Part shown: positions 1-6,683 of the stretch, piece after piece
Layout: every line of letters begins with the position of its first letter
Numbering within the stretch: the first letter of the stretch is position 1
Source: an uncultured Prevotellaceae bacterium
GTDB lineage: Bacteria > Bacteroidota > Bacteroidia > Bacteroidales > Bacteroidaceae
Length of the DNA: 10,163 bases
Assembly: GCA_937893145.1 (NCBI GenBank)
Contig: CALBJW010000056.1
Span: 1 to 10,163, forward strand
Reading direction: 5' to 3'
The notes under the pieces: model-generated
What the model was told of the DNA's origin: nothing
Databases searched by the model: none
What the model saw: only the letters and a program-made list of their open reading frames with translations
Made by a program: the position numbers and the translations under genes

Positions 1-20
1 TTGACATATATAAAATTATT

Positions 21-51
21 TTTGAACTATTACTTATCCTATATAGATTTG
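21..51 (+). promoter_or_regulatory. Bacteroidetes-type promoter upstream of the recombinase leader
   Basis: TTTG at 21-24 and TAGATTTG at 44-51 are separated by exactly 19 bp, matching the Bacteroidetes housekeeping consensus TTTG-N19-21-TAnnTTTG. Transcription would start near 57-59 and run rightward into the leader and then toward the recombinase. This is the best-matching promoter in the window. It is called by eye from the consensus; no start site has been mapped. Confidence 0.7.
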
Positions 52-54
52 GAG

Positions 55-74
55 CAAAACCTATAGAGGTTTTG
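55..74. other. Perfect 8-bp hairpin at the start of the leader
   Basis: CAAAACCT (55-62) and AGGTTTTG (67-74) are perfect inverted repeats around the loop ATAG. No T-run follows, so it is not a normal intrinsic terminator. It sits at the predicted transcription start, where it could be an operator or a 5'-end stabilising hairpin. Confidence 0.5.
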
Positions 75-100
75 TCATGTCCGTGCAGACGGACAACCCC

Positions 101-188
101 AAACTTGCGGTGGTTTAAGGCAAAACATGCGGTCGAATGAAGCTAAACATACGGTAGTTTTTACCCAAACATACGGACGAATCATAGC
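101..188. repeat. Four tandem 22-bp repeats (core AAACWTRCGG)
   Basis: The cores AAACTTGCGG (101), AAACATGCGG (123), AAACATACGG (145) and AAACATACGG (167) recur at an exact 22-bp spacing. Units 1 and 3 share a GTTT-containing second half, and units 2 and 4 share CGAAT, so there is also a 44-bp higher-order period. The spacing is about two helical turns, which would place protein-binding sites on one face of the DNA. The last unit forms most of the left arm of the terminator hairpin. Possible roles are recombinase arm-type sites, regulator sites, or a decayed dispersed repeat. No coding potential is evident. Confidence 0.8.
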
Positions 189-216
189 ACAAAAACTATG
201 GTTCGTCTGCTTTTTT
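174..216 (+). terminator. Intrinsic terminator between promoter and recombinase
   Basis: The arms CGGACGAATCATAG (174-187) and CTATGGTTCGTCTG (196-209) form a 14-bp stem with two G-U pairs and an 8-nt A-rich loop, followed by TTTTTT at 211-216. This is a classic Rho-independent terminator on the plus strand. It lies downstream of the promoter and upstream of the recombinase, so it could act as an attenuator. Confidence 0.75.
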
Positions 217-226
217 ACTGAATTTA

Positions 227-258
227 TGGTGATAAAGTGGTGATAAAATGGTGATGAT
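227..258. repeat. Three 11-bp direct repeats (TGGTGATAAA)
   Basis: TGGTGATAAA occurs at 227-236 and 238-247, with a variant TGGTGATGAT at 249-258: three copies at 11-bp steps. A fourth exact copy lies at 304-313, beside the first possible start codon of the recombinase. About one helical turn per unit suggests cooperative protein binding, perhaps autoregulation by the recombinase or its accessory-arm binding. The function is inferred. Confidence 0.6.
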
Positions 259-299
259 TTTAAGCGTATTAATCTAAATAACAATTAATTAACTCAAAA

Positions 300-1265
300 A
301 TGGTGGTGATAAACAAATTATGGTGTTATTTTTTTAGAAATAGACATCAAAAGACAGCAAAGAAAAAAGAAGAGAAAATGTTTATGGCAGAGAGCGAAAA
401 GATGCTCCGCAAGTCGATGACCTCAAACAAGACAAATGAGAACTCAAGAACAGCTCTGCGTTCGTTTATGAAGTTCTGCAATCGTGACGATATACCTATA
501 TCCAGCATTACTGCCACTCTGATTGAACAATACGAACGATGGCTTTGGGACAAAGGAGTGACTCGAAACACCTCTGCTGCATATATGCGCTCACTACGAG
601 CCCTGTACAATAAAGTGGCGAAAGGCAAACAACGAAGAGTCCATCCATTTGCTCGAGTAGTAACATCATGCCAACCAACTCAGAAGAGGGCAATCAGTAC
701 ATCCGACATTCAAGCAGTAGCAAAGTACAACACGAGCAACAAACAACAAGAATTGTCACGCGACCTCTTCCTCTTCTCCTTCTACTGCATGGGAATGCCA
801 TTCATAGATATTGCCTATTTGAAGAAGAACCAGATTCGTGGCGACACCCTCACCTACAGGAGACAAAAGACAGGAGTAGAAATAGTGATGCATCTTGAAC
901 CTGAAGCAGAAAGCATCATACAGAAGTACTCGGATCCCAAATCTCCCTATGTATTTCCAATCCTCACATTAGGTCGAGACACTCAAAAGACATACAGAAG
1001 TAGCCTCTCGCTCCACAACAAATACTTGCGAAATCTTGAAAACACACTCTCACTTTCGGCCCATCTTTCTTCTTATGTACCTCGCCACACTTGGGCAACA
1101 CTTGCCTACCACGAAAGTGGTGACCTCCAACTCGTATCTTCTGCCATAGGACATTCAAGTCCGAAGATTACTCACACATATATCAAGCCGCTTTCTGGAG
1201 GGAAAACAGCGGTATTGAACAGGAAATTAATAAGTTTAGTGAACAAAAACACCTATGCTGAATAG
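300..1265 (+). CDS. Tyrosine recombinase (phase-variation type integrase)
   Basis: This is a site-specific DNA recombinase that probably inverts the adjacent 162-bp segment. The N-terminal SAM-like core-binding domain spans about residues 28-120, and the catalytic domain about 130-300. Visible catalytic residues, numbered from the ATG at 300, are the beta-hairpin Lys (K190 in YRRQKTG), Arg II (R262 in YVPRHTWA), H285 (IGHSS) and the nucleophile Y294 (THTYIKP). The usual Arg I position, in GMPFID near residue 167, is Pro; related Bacteroidetes enzymes such as IntDOT also lack this Arg. The ATG at 300 gives 321 aa, but the ATG at 378 (M27) follows a purine-rich AAGAAGAG stretch and begins near the first conserved segment, so a 295-aa product is equally likely. 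The last codons and the TAG stop lie inside the left inverted repeat. It resembles the local Tsr invertases of Bacteroides more than a mobile-element integrase, since no transfer genes or element ends are visible. Confidence 0.9.
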   Translation: MVVINKLWCYFFRNRHQKTAKKKEEKMFMAESEKMLRKSMTSNKTNENSRTALRSFMKFCNRDDIPISSITATLIEQYERWLWDKGVTRNTSAAYMRSLRALYNKVAKGKQRRVHPFARVVTSCQPTQKRAISTSDIQAVAKYNTSNKQQELSRDLFLFSFYCMGMPFIDIAYLKKNQIRGDTLTYRRQKTGVEIVMHLEPEAESIIQKYSDPKSPYVFPILTLGRDTQKTYRSSLSLHNKYLRNLENTLSLSAHLSSYVPRHTWATLAYHESGDLQLVSSAIGHSSPKITHTYIKPLSGGKTAVLNRKLISLVNKNTYAE

Positions 1266-1267
1266 GT
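1249..1267 (+). repeat. Left inverted repeat of the invertible segment
   Basis: ACACCTATGCTGAATAGGT is the perfect reverse complement of 1430-1448. It is itself a dyad: ACCTAT and ATAGGT flank a 5-bp asymmetric centre GCTGA, the layout of a tyrosine-recombinase core site with two half-sites around the strand-exchange region. It covers the final codons and stop of the recombinase, so inversion leaves the protein unchanged. Confidence 0.9.
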
Positions 1268-1429
1268 AGGAATAATAGTTTAGTTAATGACCGCAAAGTT
1301 AGTATTTATTAACGAAATTGTAATATATATAACAAGTAAAATTTCAATTTTAGTCCTATTTTTAACAATTAGACCATCTATTTGCTACATAGCCATACAA
1401 ATTCTTGTGTTGGAGATGAATATGTGTAC
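1268..1429. other. Predicted invertible promoter segment (162 bp)
   Basis: This AT-rich non-coding stretch is bounded by the 19-bp inverted repeats. It sits between the recombinase and the pilus operon and contains a consensus -7 box facing the recombinase. The layout matches Bacteroides phase-variable promoters, in which a neighbouring tyrosine recombinase flips a short promoter-bearing segment. In this copy the only good promoter box faces away from the operon, so the captured state is probably OFF. Inversion has not been shown directly; it is inferred from the repeats, the adjacent enzyme and the downstream surface genes. Confidence 0.8.
1294..1301 (-). promoter_or_regulatory. TAnnTTTG -7 box of the invertible promoter, facing left
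   Basis: Read on the minus strand this is TAACTTTG, a perfect TAnnTTTG box. A clear TTTG -33 element is absent at 19-21 bp spacing (AT-rich sequence there instead), so strength is uncertain. Inverting the segment would place the box at about 1396-1403 reading right, about 185 nt upstream of the first operon start codon. Confidence 0.55.
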
Positions 1430-1448
1430 ACCTATTCAGCATAGGTGT
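1430..1448 (-). repeat. Right inverted repeat of the invertible segment
   Basis: ACCTATTCAGCATAGGTGT is the exact reverse complement of 1249-1267. With two more bases on its left (from 1428) it is an 8-bp dyad, ACACCTAT-TCAGC-ATAGGTGT, more symmetric than the left copy. Identity to the left arm ends at both edges after 19 bp, so the similarity is specific to the site. Confidence 0.9.
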
Positions 1449-1593
1449 GATTACATAATGCAATAACCGTGGTATTTTTTACCAATCTAACAAACAAAAA
1501 CTATCGGGGTGAAAACATTCTTTAATAATTAATAAGGTGTAATTATTACCCCCATGAACATAGAAAACAATTAACAACAAAATACAAACATTT
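1449..1593 (+). other. Fixed 5' leader of the pilus operon
   Basis: This is the non-coding stretch between the right inverted repeat and the first operon gene. It contains no TTTG and hence no consensus -7 box on the plus strand, so the operon seems to depend on a promoter inside the invertible segment. Possible leader folds are GGGGT (1506-1510) with ACCCC (1548-1552), enclosing AATAATT (1524-1530) with AATTATT (1541-1547). A short TGGTA/TACCA hairpin also occurs near 1470. None is followed by a T-run. Confidence 0.4.
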
Positions 1594-1803
1594 ATGGAAA
1601 AAAAACGAGAATTAAAAGTGTATGAGTCTCCATCACTAAGAGTGGTGCAGAGCAAATTTAGCGTGTCTTTCTTGGATATGTCAGTTATCAATGCACACAT
1701 CAACGACGGAACGGCTTCTGGCAGTTCTGCAGTCTATGGTTATGGTGATGATGTAGAAGAGGACGATTCTTGGAAAGGATTTTATGGGGGTTATAATCAC
1801 TGA
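1594..1803 (+). CDS. Small Gly/Tyr/Asp-rich protein, first gene of the pilus operon
   Basis: This 69-aa protein of unknown function has a basic start (MEKKRELK), then YESPSLRVVQ (residues 10-19) and SFLDMS (25-30), and a low-complexity tail rich in Gly, Ser, Tyr, Asp and Trp (about 38-69). It has no signal peptide or membrane segment. It resembles the many short Bacteroidales proteins with an N-terminal Y-x-x-P...VV pattern and a Gly/Asp-rich tail found near surface genes; that link is from memory, not a search. It begins right after the leader and ends 12 bp before the first fimbrillin, so it should be the first product made when the switch is ON. A conserved head with a variable Gly-rich tail could be a peptide precursor, but no modification or export enzyme is in the window. 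A regulatory role is equally possible. Confidence 0.7.
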   Translation: MEKKRELKVYESPSLRVVQSKFSVSFLDMSVINAHINDGTASGSSAVYGYGDDVEEDDSWKGFYGGYNH

Positions 1804-1815
1804 TAATAATTAATA

Positions 1816-3117
1816 ATGATAATAATGAAAAGAATTTTTTATTCCTTAGTATTGTTGACATTTTTTGCATGTACAGAAAATGAAGACATTTCCACACCTT
1901 TAGACAAGAAGGTGCAAGTAGAAGTGGAGCCATTAACACTCGACGAGAGCTTTACAAATATTTACGGAGATATAGGAGCAAACAATCTTTCTACAAGAGT
2001 AGCTATTGATTATCTTCGCCATCCAATTCAGTTCAACTGGTCTTCAGGGGATAAAATAGGTGTATTCCCCCTTAACGCTGCATTCTCAAATGGAGTGTCT
2101 GCACAGGCAGGATTTCAAGCATATAATGGAGTCTCGACTCCTACCGGGGATTATACATCTGTTCCATTTACCGAATTCAATCCTGAAGGTTTTGGTTTGG
2201 TAAATGGATGTGATTATGCTGCATACTACCCTTATGATCCTAAAAACACAAGAACCGATGAAATTGTGTTTGACTATAATTATTTGTCACAAGGCGTGGA
2301 GGAATTTAATGCTCTTCCAGTTAAAGATGGTGAATATATATTGGGAAGAACACAAGTCCAAGACCACTGCTATATGATTGCTGATGCAGTAAAACCTAAA
2401 GATGATATAACCATTTTCCACTTTGAACATGTGGGAGCAATGGTTGGTTTTCATTTGACTTTTGATGATATCATAGCAAGGCAAGGAATTTATGGAGTAG
2501 AATTTGGATCTCTTCAAGTTAACAATGTAAAGATTTGGCTTATAGACAAAAAAGGGGGGAAAGTAAAATTCCCTGGCTATGCATTAGGAGACCTCAGTAA
2601 GCAAAACAATAGAGGCGTAAATGTGAATTTGAACTCTACAGCAAAAGTATCTACTAATGATTTGGACCATTTAGATCTGAAAATTAAGAAAAAAGGGGAT
2701 GGAACATCTACAGGACTAATAGAACCTACACTTTCAACTTGGGGTTATGCTGGATCTGGAGACTTTTCGAAAGTAGATCGAGAATATAAGTATTCTGGCA
2801 GTATGGACATTATGTTATGGTTGTATCCCCAAGATCTCACAGACATAGACTTCTTAGTAATAGCAGAATGTCAAAGTAAAAGCGGTCAAAAACACCATTA
2901 CGGTACAATACTTAAAGGCAATAAAAAGTTATATTCTGGAGTAGCCTATGCTTTCAACCCACAAATGCACTGTATAGATGACAAAGAGAATCTTGCCACT
3001 ATTTTTGCGGAATATAATATTATAAACAACAAAAATGCAGCAGCATACTTAGATAAAGATTTTGAACTTTACATAGGAAGTTTCTTTATTGGCTTTATAG
3101 AACTTAGAGAAAAATAA
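1816..3117 (+). CDS. Fimbrillin-family lipoprotein 1 (Mfa/FimA-like pilin)
   Basis: This is a predicted outer-membrane or surface lipoprotein of the type V pilus superfamily. The signal peptide ends in LTFFAC, with the lipidated Cys at residue 19 counted from the ATG at 1816. The ATG at 1825 (M4) gives a more typical signal peptide and may be the real start. Family motifs are FNWSSGDKIGVFP (73-85) and YAAYYPY (134-140), and FGLVNG precedes the latter as in other fimbrillins. The sequence after Cys is acidic (TENED), fitting a Bacteroidetes surface-export signal. T60-R61 sits where pilin precursors are cleaved after Arg in P. gingivalis, so it may be a polymerising stalk or tip subunit. It is 433 aa, within the usual range. 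Gaps of 12 and 6 bp to its neighbours indicate co-transcription. Its exact role within the pilus cannot be told. Confidence 0.85.
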   Translation: MIIMKRIFYSLVLLTFFACTENEDISTPLDKKVQVEVEPLTLDESFTNIYGDIGANNLSTRVAIDYLRHPIQFNWSSGDKIGVFPLNAAFSNGVSAQAGFQAYNGVSTPTGDYTSVPFTEFNPEGFGLVNGCDYAAYYPYDPKNTRTDEIVFDYNYLSQGVEEFNALPVKDGEYILGRTQVQDHCYMIADAVKPKDDITIFHFEHVGAMVGFHLTFDDIIARQGIYGVEFGSLQVNNVKIWLIDKKGGKVKFPGYALGDLSKQNNRGVNVNLNSTAKVSTNDLDHLDLKIKKKGDGTSTGLIEPTLSTWGYAGSGDFSKVDREYKYSGSMDIMLWLYPQDLTDIDFLVIAECQSKSGQKHHYGTILKGNKKLYSGVAYAFNPQMHCIDDKENLATIFAEYNIINNKNAAAYLDKDFELYIGSFFIGFIELREK

Positions 3118-3123
3118 AACATT

Positions 3124-4476
3124 ATGAAAAAGATAAATTATTCTTACTTACTTTTATTCATTATGTGCATGTTTGCATCATGTACTAATGAATACAACGA
3201 TGCTGTGTCTTCAAAGCAACACATACTCTTAAATATTGAGGACTATAAATTCCCTGAAATGGGTAGTACAGAATTAGCAACAAGAACCACAAAATTATAT
3301 TATAACGGATACAACGCAGACGACATTTCACAGAGTAGATGTTGGGATGAAAAATTCTCACACTACGATGATTGGACACCAAGATGGCAATTTGAAACAT
3401 ACGAATCGTTTGCTGCGGGATATCGTGATGTATGGGTAGTTGATGACGAGATCGGAATTTTTGCAGGTTCACATCATGATCAGAAGGCAAAAAAGATTAC
3501 AGTTTCCTCTGAAGATTTTAATGCTCCAAAATTTGAGAACAACAATCAATTATATTATTATTATAACACAACCGAAACATTTAATGGAGAAACAATTAAA
3601 AACAATGAACAATCTCCTATAATATACCTTGATAGAAATCTGGGAGATTTTACACTTTATGAAGGTGAAAAGTATTTCATGTTTTACCCATACAGTGAAA
3701 ACAAACCTACAGAACTCCCATTTGACATATCTGGCCAGATACAAAGGGGAAATGACAATATAGACCACCTAAAAGGGGAGCACACTTATCTGTGCACTAT
3801 GAAAAAAAATGACGCTGGAGAAGATTCTCCTTTTTATAGCGTGTTTGCCAATCAAACACTGCTTACTGGAGTATGTCACCCTACAAGTATCATGCGATTC
3901 TGTTTTGGAAAACTTCCGGACGATTTCAAGGGCAAGTCTGTGACTGTGACATGTCTTGATGGAGGTGTGCCAAAGCAAGTATTTACAGAAACAGGTACTC
4001 TTGATGCATACAACAATGGTACTATTACGGGTGAACTTAAGAGTAGCATTTCTATTACTTTACAGGATGAAGAAGGTAATGTGGGTATGCCTGTTGATAA
4101 GAATGGTATGCTTTTTGTTCATATGCAGGTTGCACCAGCAAACACCACCGATTGTATATTGGAGTTTACATTGGAAGGACTCGATGGCAGTAAATATAAA
4201 ACATATCGTGTAGTAAGGATGGCACATTATTTATATGATGGAACACCTGTAATAACAACAGAATTAAACGCTGGATGGTTCTACAACTACAACTTTTGGA
4301 CAAGAGAGTATTTTACAGAATTGAATCCTTCAAAAGATGAAATGATGGAAAATACAGAATGGAAATATTTTTTAAATGAATGGGAAAAAGACAAATGTAC
4401 TGATAGCCATGTGTATTGGATAATTCGTGACTATTATCATTTCCTCCGCCCTGCAGACGAATATACTAACCAATAA
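3124..4476 (+). CDS. Fimbrillin-family lipoprotein 2
   Basis: This 450-aa predicted surface lipoprotein has the signal peptide MKKINYSYLLLFIMCMFASC, with the lipidated Cys at 20. A diverged fimbrillin core follows: VVDDEIGIFAG (105-115) corresponds to the W-x-x-GD-x-IGVF motif, and KYFMFYPY (183-190) to the Y-x-x-YPY motif. LATRT (51-55) carries the candidate Arg cleavage site, R54. It is the longest member of the set and has insertions around 60-100 and a Tyr-rich stretch near 144-147. It starts 6 bp after the previous stop. The extra length would suit a tip or adaptor adhesin, but that is a guess; the family call rests on the shared architecture. Confidence 0.78.
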   Translation: MKKINYSYLLLFIMCMFASCTNEYNDAVSSKQHILLNIEDYKFPEMGSTELATRTTKLYYNGYNADDISQSRCWDEKFSHYDDWTPRWQFETYESFAAGYRDVWVVDDEIGIFAGSHHDQKAKKITVSSEDFNAPKFENNNQLYYYYNTTETFNGETIKNNEQSPIIYLDRNLGDFTLYEGEKYFMFYPYSENKPTELPFDISGQIQRGNDNIDHLKGEHTYLCTMKKNDAGEDSPFYSVFANQTLLTGVCHPTSIMRFCFGKLPDDFKGKSVTVTCLDGGVPKQVFTETGTLDAYNNGTITGELKSSISITLQDEEGNVGMPVDKNGMLFVHMQVAPANTTDCILEFTLEGLDGSKYKTYRVVRMAHYLYDGTPVITTELNAGWFYNYNFWTREYFTELNPSKDEMMENTEWKYFLNEWEKDKCTDSHVYWIIRDYYHFLRPADEYTNQ

Positions 4477-4496
4477 CCGAGACAAGATAATATATT

Positions 4497-5690
4497 ATGA
4501 ATAGAAATATATATATACTATTGTTGCTTACAGCAATATTCTCATCTTGTTCAAAAGATGAATTTGTGTCAAATGATGATGACACATCGAGAAATACAAC
4601 ATCAAGAATTGCTTTTTCAGTTCCAGACTCAGTTTATATTTTTAATGATTCCGAGTTGGCAACAAGAGGATTTGCAAGAATAAAACAGAACAACGATAAT
4701 CTTACTATATTCGAAGAAAATGATGAATTTTCTTTGATAAAATGTACGCCTGGTTCAAAAAAAATGAATTGTAAAATTGGCGCAAAAGATTACGAGGTTG
4801 ATGGAATAAGTACAACAACACAAAAATTAGAAACACATGAATTTAACTCGTACTATTACCGTGTTTATAATATGTTTGATAATAACCAACGCTCTTTTCA
4901 TCTTATTTTCAATCGTTACTCTTTACCAGACGGAGAGAACTTAGAAGAAAGAACTAATTATGTCGCAGTATATCCATATCAAGCAGGTTCTGATGAATCT
5001 GACAAAATCTCTTTAGATTGGCACAAAGAACAAACATGTGTAGCGAATAAACCAGATGCTTATTATTGCAACAATTATGATTATGACATTTTTGTGGCAA
5101 GAGGAACATCTGGCCCAACAATAAAAGCATTTCGCAACGAAGAAGGAAATGAAAGTATTATAGACTTTGTTCCTTTAGAATTGGCATTTATTCAACTTAC
5201 CACAAAATATATCACTACTTTAAGTGGCATTCCATCAGGAGAATCGGTTGATTATGTAGAGTACGAGTTTACAAAGGGTATTAATAATTATTATCTCCAT
5301 TGGAATGGCTATAGAGTATTAAAAAACACCTATGGTATGGAAGGAACAACAACAACATATAAAGTCAATTTGAAATCAAGTGAAGGAGCATCTGGAGTAA
5401 TGCCTATTTCATCTGGCGACTTCTACAATGAAACACAACTCAAAGTTGCAGTAACCTTTGTACCTATGGGATATTATTTTGAAGACAACCCTGTAAAAAT
5501 TAAAGCTCACACTACATCTGGAAATTTTTATGAAGGTTTGTTAGGAAAACCTTATGAAGGGTATTGGGAAGGGAAACCAGAATATTATGGACATAATCCT
5601 TCTTATCAAATAAAAAATTATGTAAAGGAAGGTGGTTGTGATAATATCTATCACGCTTCGAAAGTTATGCTTAAACAAACAAACAATTAA
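4497..5690 (+). CDS. Fimbrillin-like lipoprotein 3
   Basis: This 397-aa predicted lipoprotein has a signal peptide ending IFSSC (Cys 18), followed by SKDEF and an acidic linker (NDDDT, 26-30). ELATRG (53-58) carries the same candidate Arg cleavage site as its neighbours (R57). The core motifs are weaker: EENDEFSLIK (73-82) in place of the GD-x-IGVF motif, and NYVAVYPY (154-161) matching the Y-x-x-YPY motif well. It has several Asn/Tyr-rich stretches. It starts 20 bp after gene 2 and ends 12 bp before gene 4. On motifs alone it is the most diverged of the five, so it may be an accessory subunit. Confidence 0.72.
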   Translation: MNRNIYILLLLTAIFSSCSKDEFVSNDDDTSRNTTSRIAFSVPDSVYIFNDSELATRGFARIKQNNDNLTIFEENDEFSLIKCTPGSKKMNCKIGAKDYEVDGISTTTQKLETHEFNSYYYRVYNMFDNNQRSFHLIFNRYSLPDGENLEERTNYVAVYPYQAGSDESDKISLDWHKEQTCVANKPDAYYCNNYDYDIFVARGTSGPTIKAFRNEEGNESIIDFVPLELAFIQLTTKYITTLSGIPSGESVDYVEYEFTKGINNYYLHWNGYRVLKNTYGMEGTTTTYKVNLKSSEGASGVMPISSGDFYNETQLKVAVTFVPMGYYFEDNPVKIKAHTTSGNFYEGLLGKPYEGYWEGKPEYYGHNPSYQIKNYVKEGGCDNIYHASKVMLKQTNN

Positions 5691-5702
5691 ACTTAAAGAA
5701 AA

Positions 5703-6680
5703 ATGAAAAAAATACATATATTATTGGTTTTATTTGCATGTATCCTTGCAGCATGTACAAAAGACGATGCAGAGCAAATGAATTCCGAGAAAGCAAAGAG
5801 CCATATTAACATGAAAGTTCATGATTTTATCATGAACAATGAAAACTTTGTTGGCACTCGTACATCTCATAGCATTGACTTTTCTGCAGGTACATTTAAG
5901 ACAACATGGCTACCTACATCTGATTTCATCGAGGTATATGCCATTGCTGAAGAAGAAGTGGCAATTTCCCATGTACCTTTCGAAATCAATTCATACAGTA
6001 GTGAGCATCCTGACGACAAGTCATACTCAAAATTTACAGGAAGTGGTTTCGGATTAATCAATGGATATAAATATGCTGCAATATATCCTCGTACAGAAAG
6101 TCAGGATGACCCTGAAAATATTATTGTTGATTTCTGTGAATTATTAAAAGATATCACCATCAAGCCTAATGACCTATCTCACTTGAGCAAACTGGACTAT
6201 CTTTACACGAAGGAAGCTGTTAGTCCTAATGGGAATACATGCGACATGGAATTTTATCACATGTCTGCAATTGTTGCAGTTAAAATGATAGCAATAAATG
6301 ATATTACCTTTGATCAGATTAATTTTTATAGGACATTTGCAGGAATGTCTGGACTACCACCTACGACCCAAAGACCTGCATTAATAAATAATGGGTATAT
6401 AGTTAATCTTAAAAAAGGAACTCTTACTCCTAATAATAAAAATACAAATAACTTAAACTTTAAGGTTGAAGAAACCTCATTAAAAAGAGGCGAAATAGTT
6501 ACTTTCTACTTAGTGATTCCTACTAAGAATAAAGGAACAAACGGAAACTACTATTGGAGTGGAAAGCTTGGTTTTAAGTTGTCAAATAAAGGCACAGAAA
6601 TGTCTGAGTGGTATGTCCAAACAAATCAGGAAGACTATTATGCTGGTAATGTTTATAGTGAAGTATATGCACTTAAGTAA
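5703..6680 (+). CDS. Fimbrillin-family lipoprotein 4
   Basis: This 325-aa predicted surface lipoprotein has a signal peptide ending ILAAC (Cys 18), then TKDDAE, a typical acidic post-Cys stretch. NFVGTRT (48-54) holds the candidate Arg cleavage site R53. TTWLPTSDFIEVYA (67-80) is a variant of the W-x-x-GD-x-IGVF motif, and GFGLINGYKYAAIYPR (115-130) closely parallels the GFGLVNG...YAAYYPY block of the first fimbrillin, so these two are probably the closest pair in the set. The end, YYAGNVYSEVYALK, resembles the final beta-strand of pilins used in donor-strand exchange. It lies 3 bp before gene 5, so translation may be coupled. Confidence 0.82.
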   Translation: MKKIHILLVLFACILAACTKDDAEQMNSEKAKSHINMKVHDFIMNNENFVGTRTSHSIDFSAGTFKTTWLPTSDFIEVYAIAEEEVAISHVPFEINSYSSEHPDDKSYSKFTGSGFGLINGYKYAAIYPRTESQDDPENIIVDFCELLKDITIKPNDLSHLSKLDYLYTKEAVSPNGNTCDMEFYHMSAIVAVKMIAINDITFDQINFYRTFAGMSGLPPTTQRPALINNGYIVNLKKGTLTPNNKNTNNLNFKVEETSLKRGEIVTFYLVIPTKNKGTNGNYYWSGKLGFKLSNKGTEMSEWYVQTNQEDYYAGNVYSEVYALK

Positions 6681-6683
6681 AAA

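Larger units (their letters stand above)
57..216 (+). ncRNA. Candidate structured leader RNA ending in an intrinsic terminator
   Basis: The promoter at 21-51 would produce a transcript of about 160 nt. It contains a perfect 8-bp hairpin (CAAAACCT/AGGTTTTG, 55-74), a 7-bp hairpin (78-95, core GTCCGT/ACGGAC), a four-unit 22-bp repeat array (101-188) and a terminator (174-216), before any convincing coding start. It could be a cis-acting attenuator of the recombinase, a free small RNA, or the 3' end of something truncated. The structural elements are seen in the sequence; the existence of a discrete RNA is inferred. Confidence 0.3.

Noticed and set aside
55..74. The ACCTATAGAGGT dyad as another recombinase site
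   Set aside because: The half-sites and spacing differ from ACCTAT-N5-ATAGGT; it is better explained as a leader hairpin.
101..188. CRISPR array
   Set aside because: The 22-bp units are contiguous and similar throughout, with no repeat-spacer structure and no cas genes.
300..1265. Integrative element with attachment sites
   Set aside because: There is no tRNA, no mobilisation or transfer gene and no direct-repeat att pair. The perfect inverted repeats beside the gene explain the recombinase as a local invertase.
1377..1384. TCTATTTG as a rightward promoter box inside the invertible segment
   Set aside because: It has one mismatch to TAnnTTTG and no TTTG or TTG at 19-21 bp upstream, so it is weaker than the leftward TAACTTTG. 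It is kept only as the alternative that would make this orientation ON.
1416..1466. 16-codon leader peptide reading through the right inverted repeat
   Set aside because: The frame is short, its start lies inside the invertible segment and would be lost on inversion, and there is no sign of coding bias.
5322..5334. AAAAACACCTATG inside fimbrillin 3, matching the left edge of the recombination site
   Set aside because: Only one half-site is present, without ATAGGT at the correct spacing; a chance match in AT-rich coding DNA.
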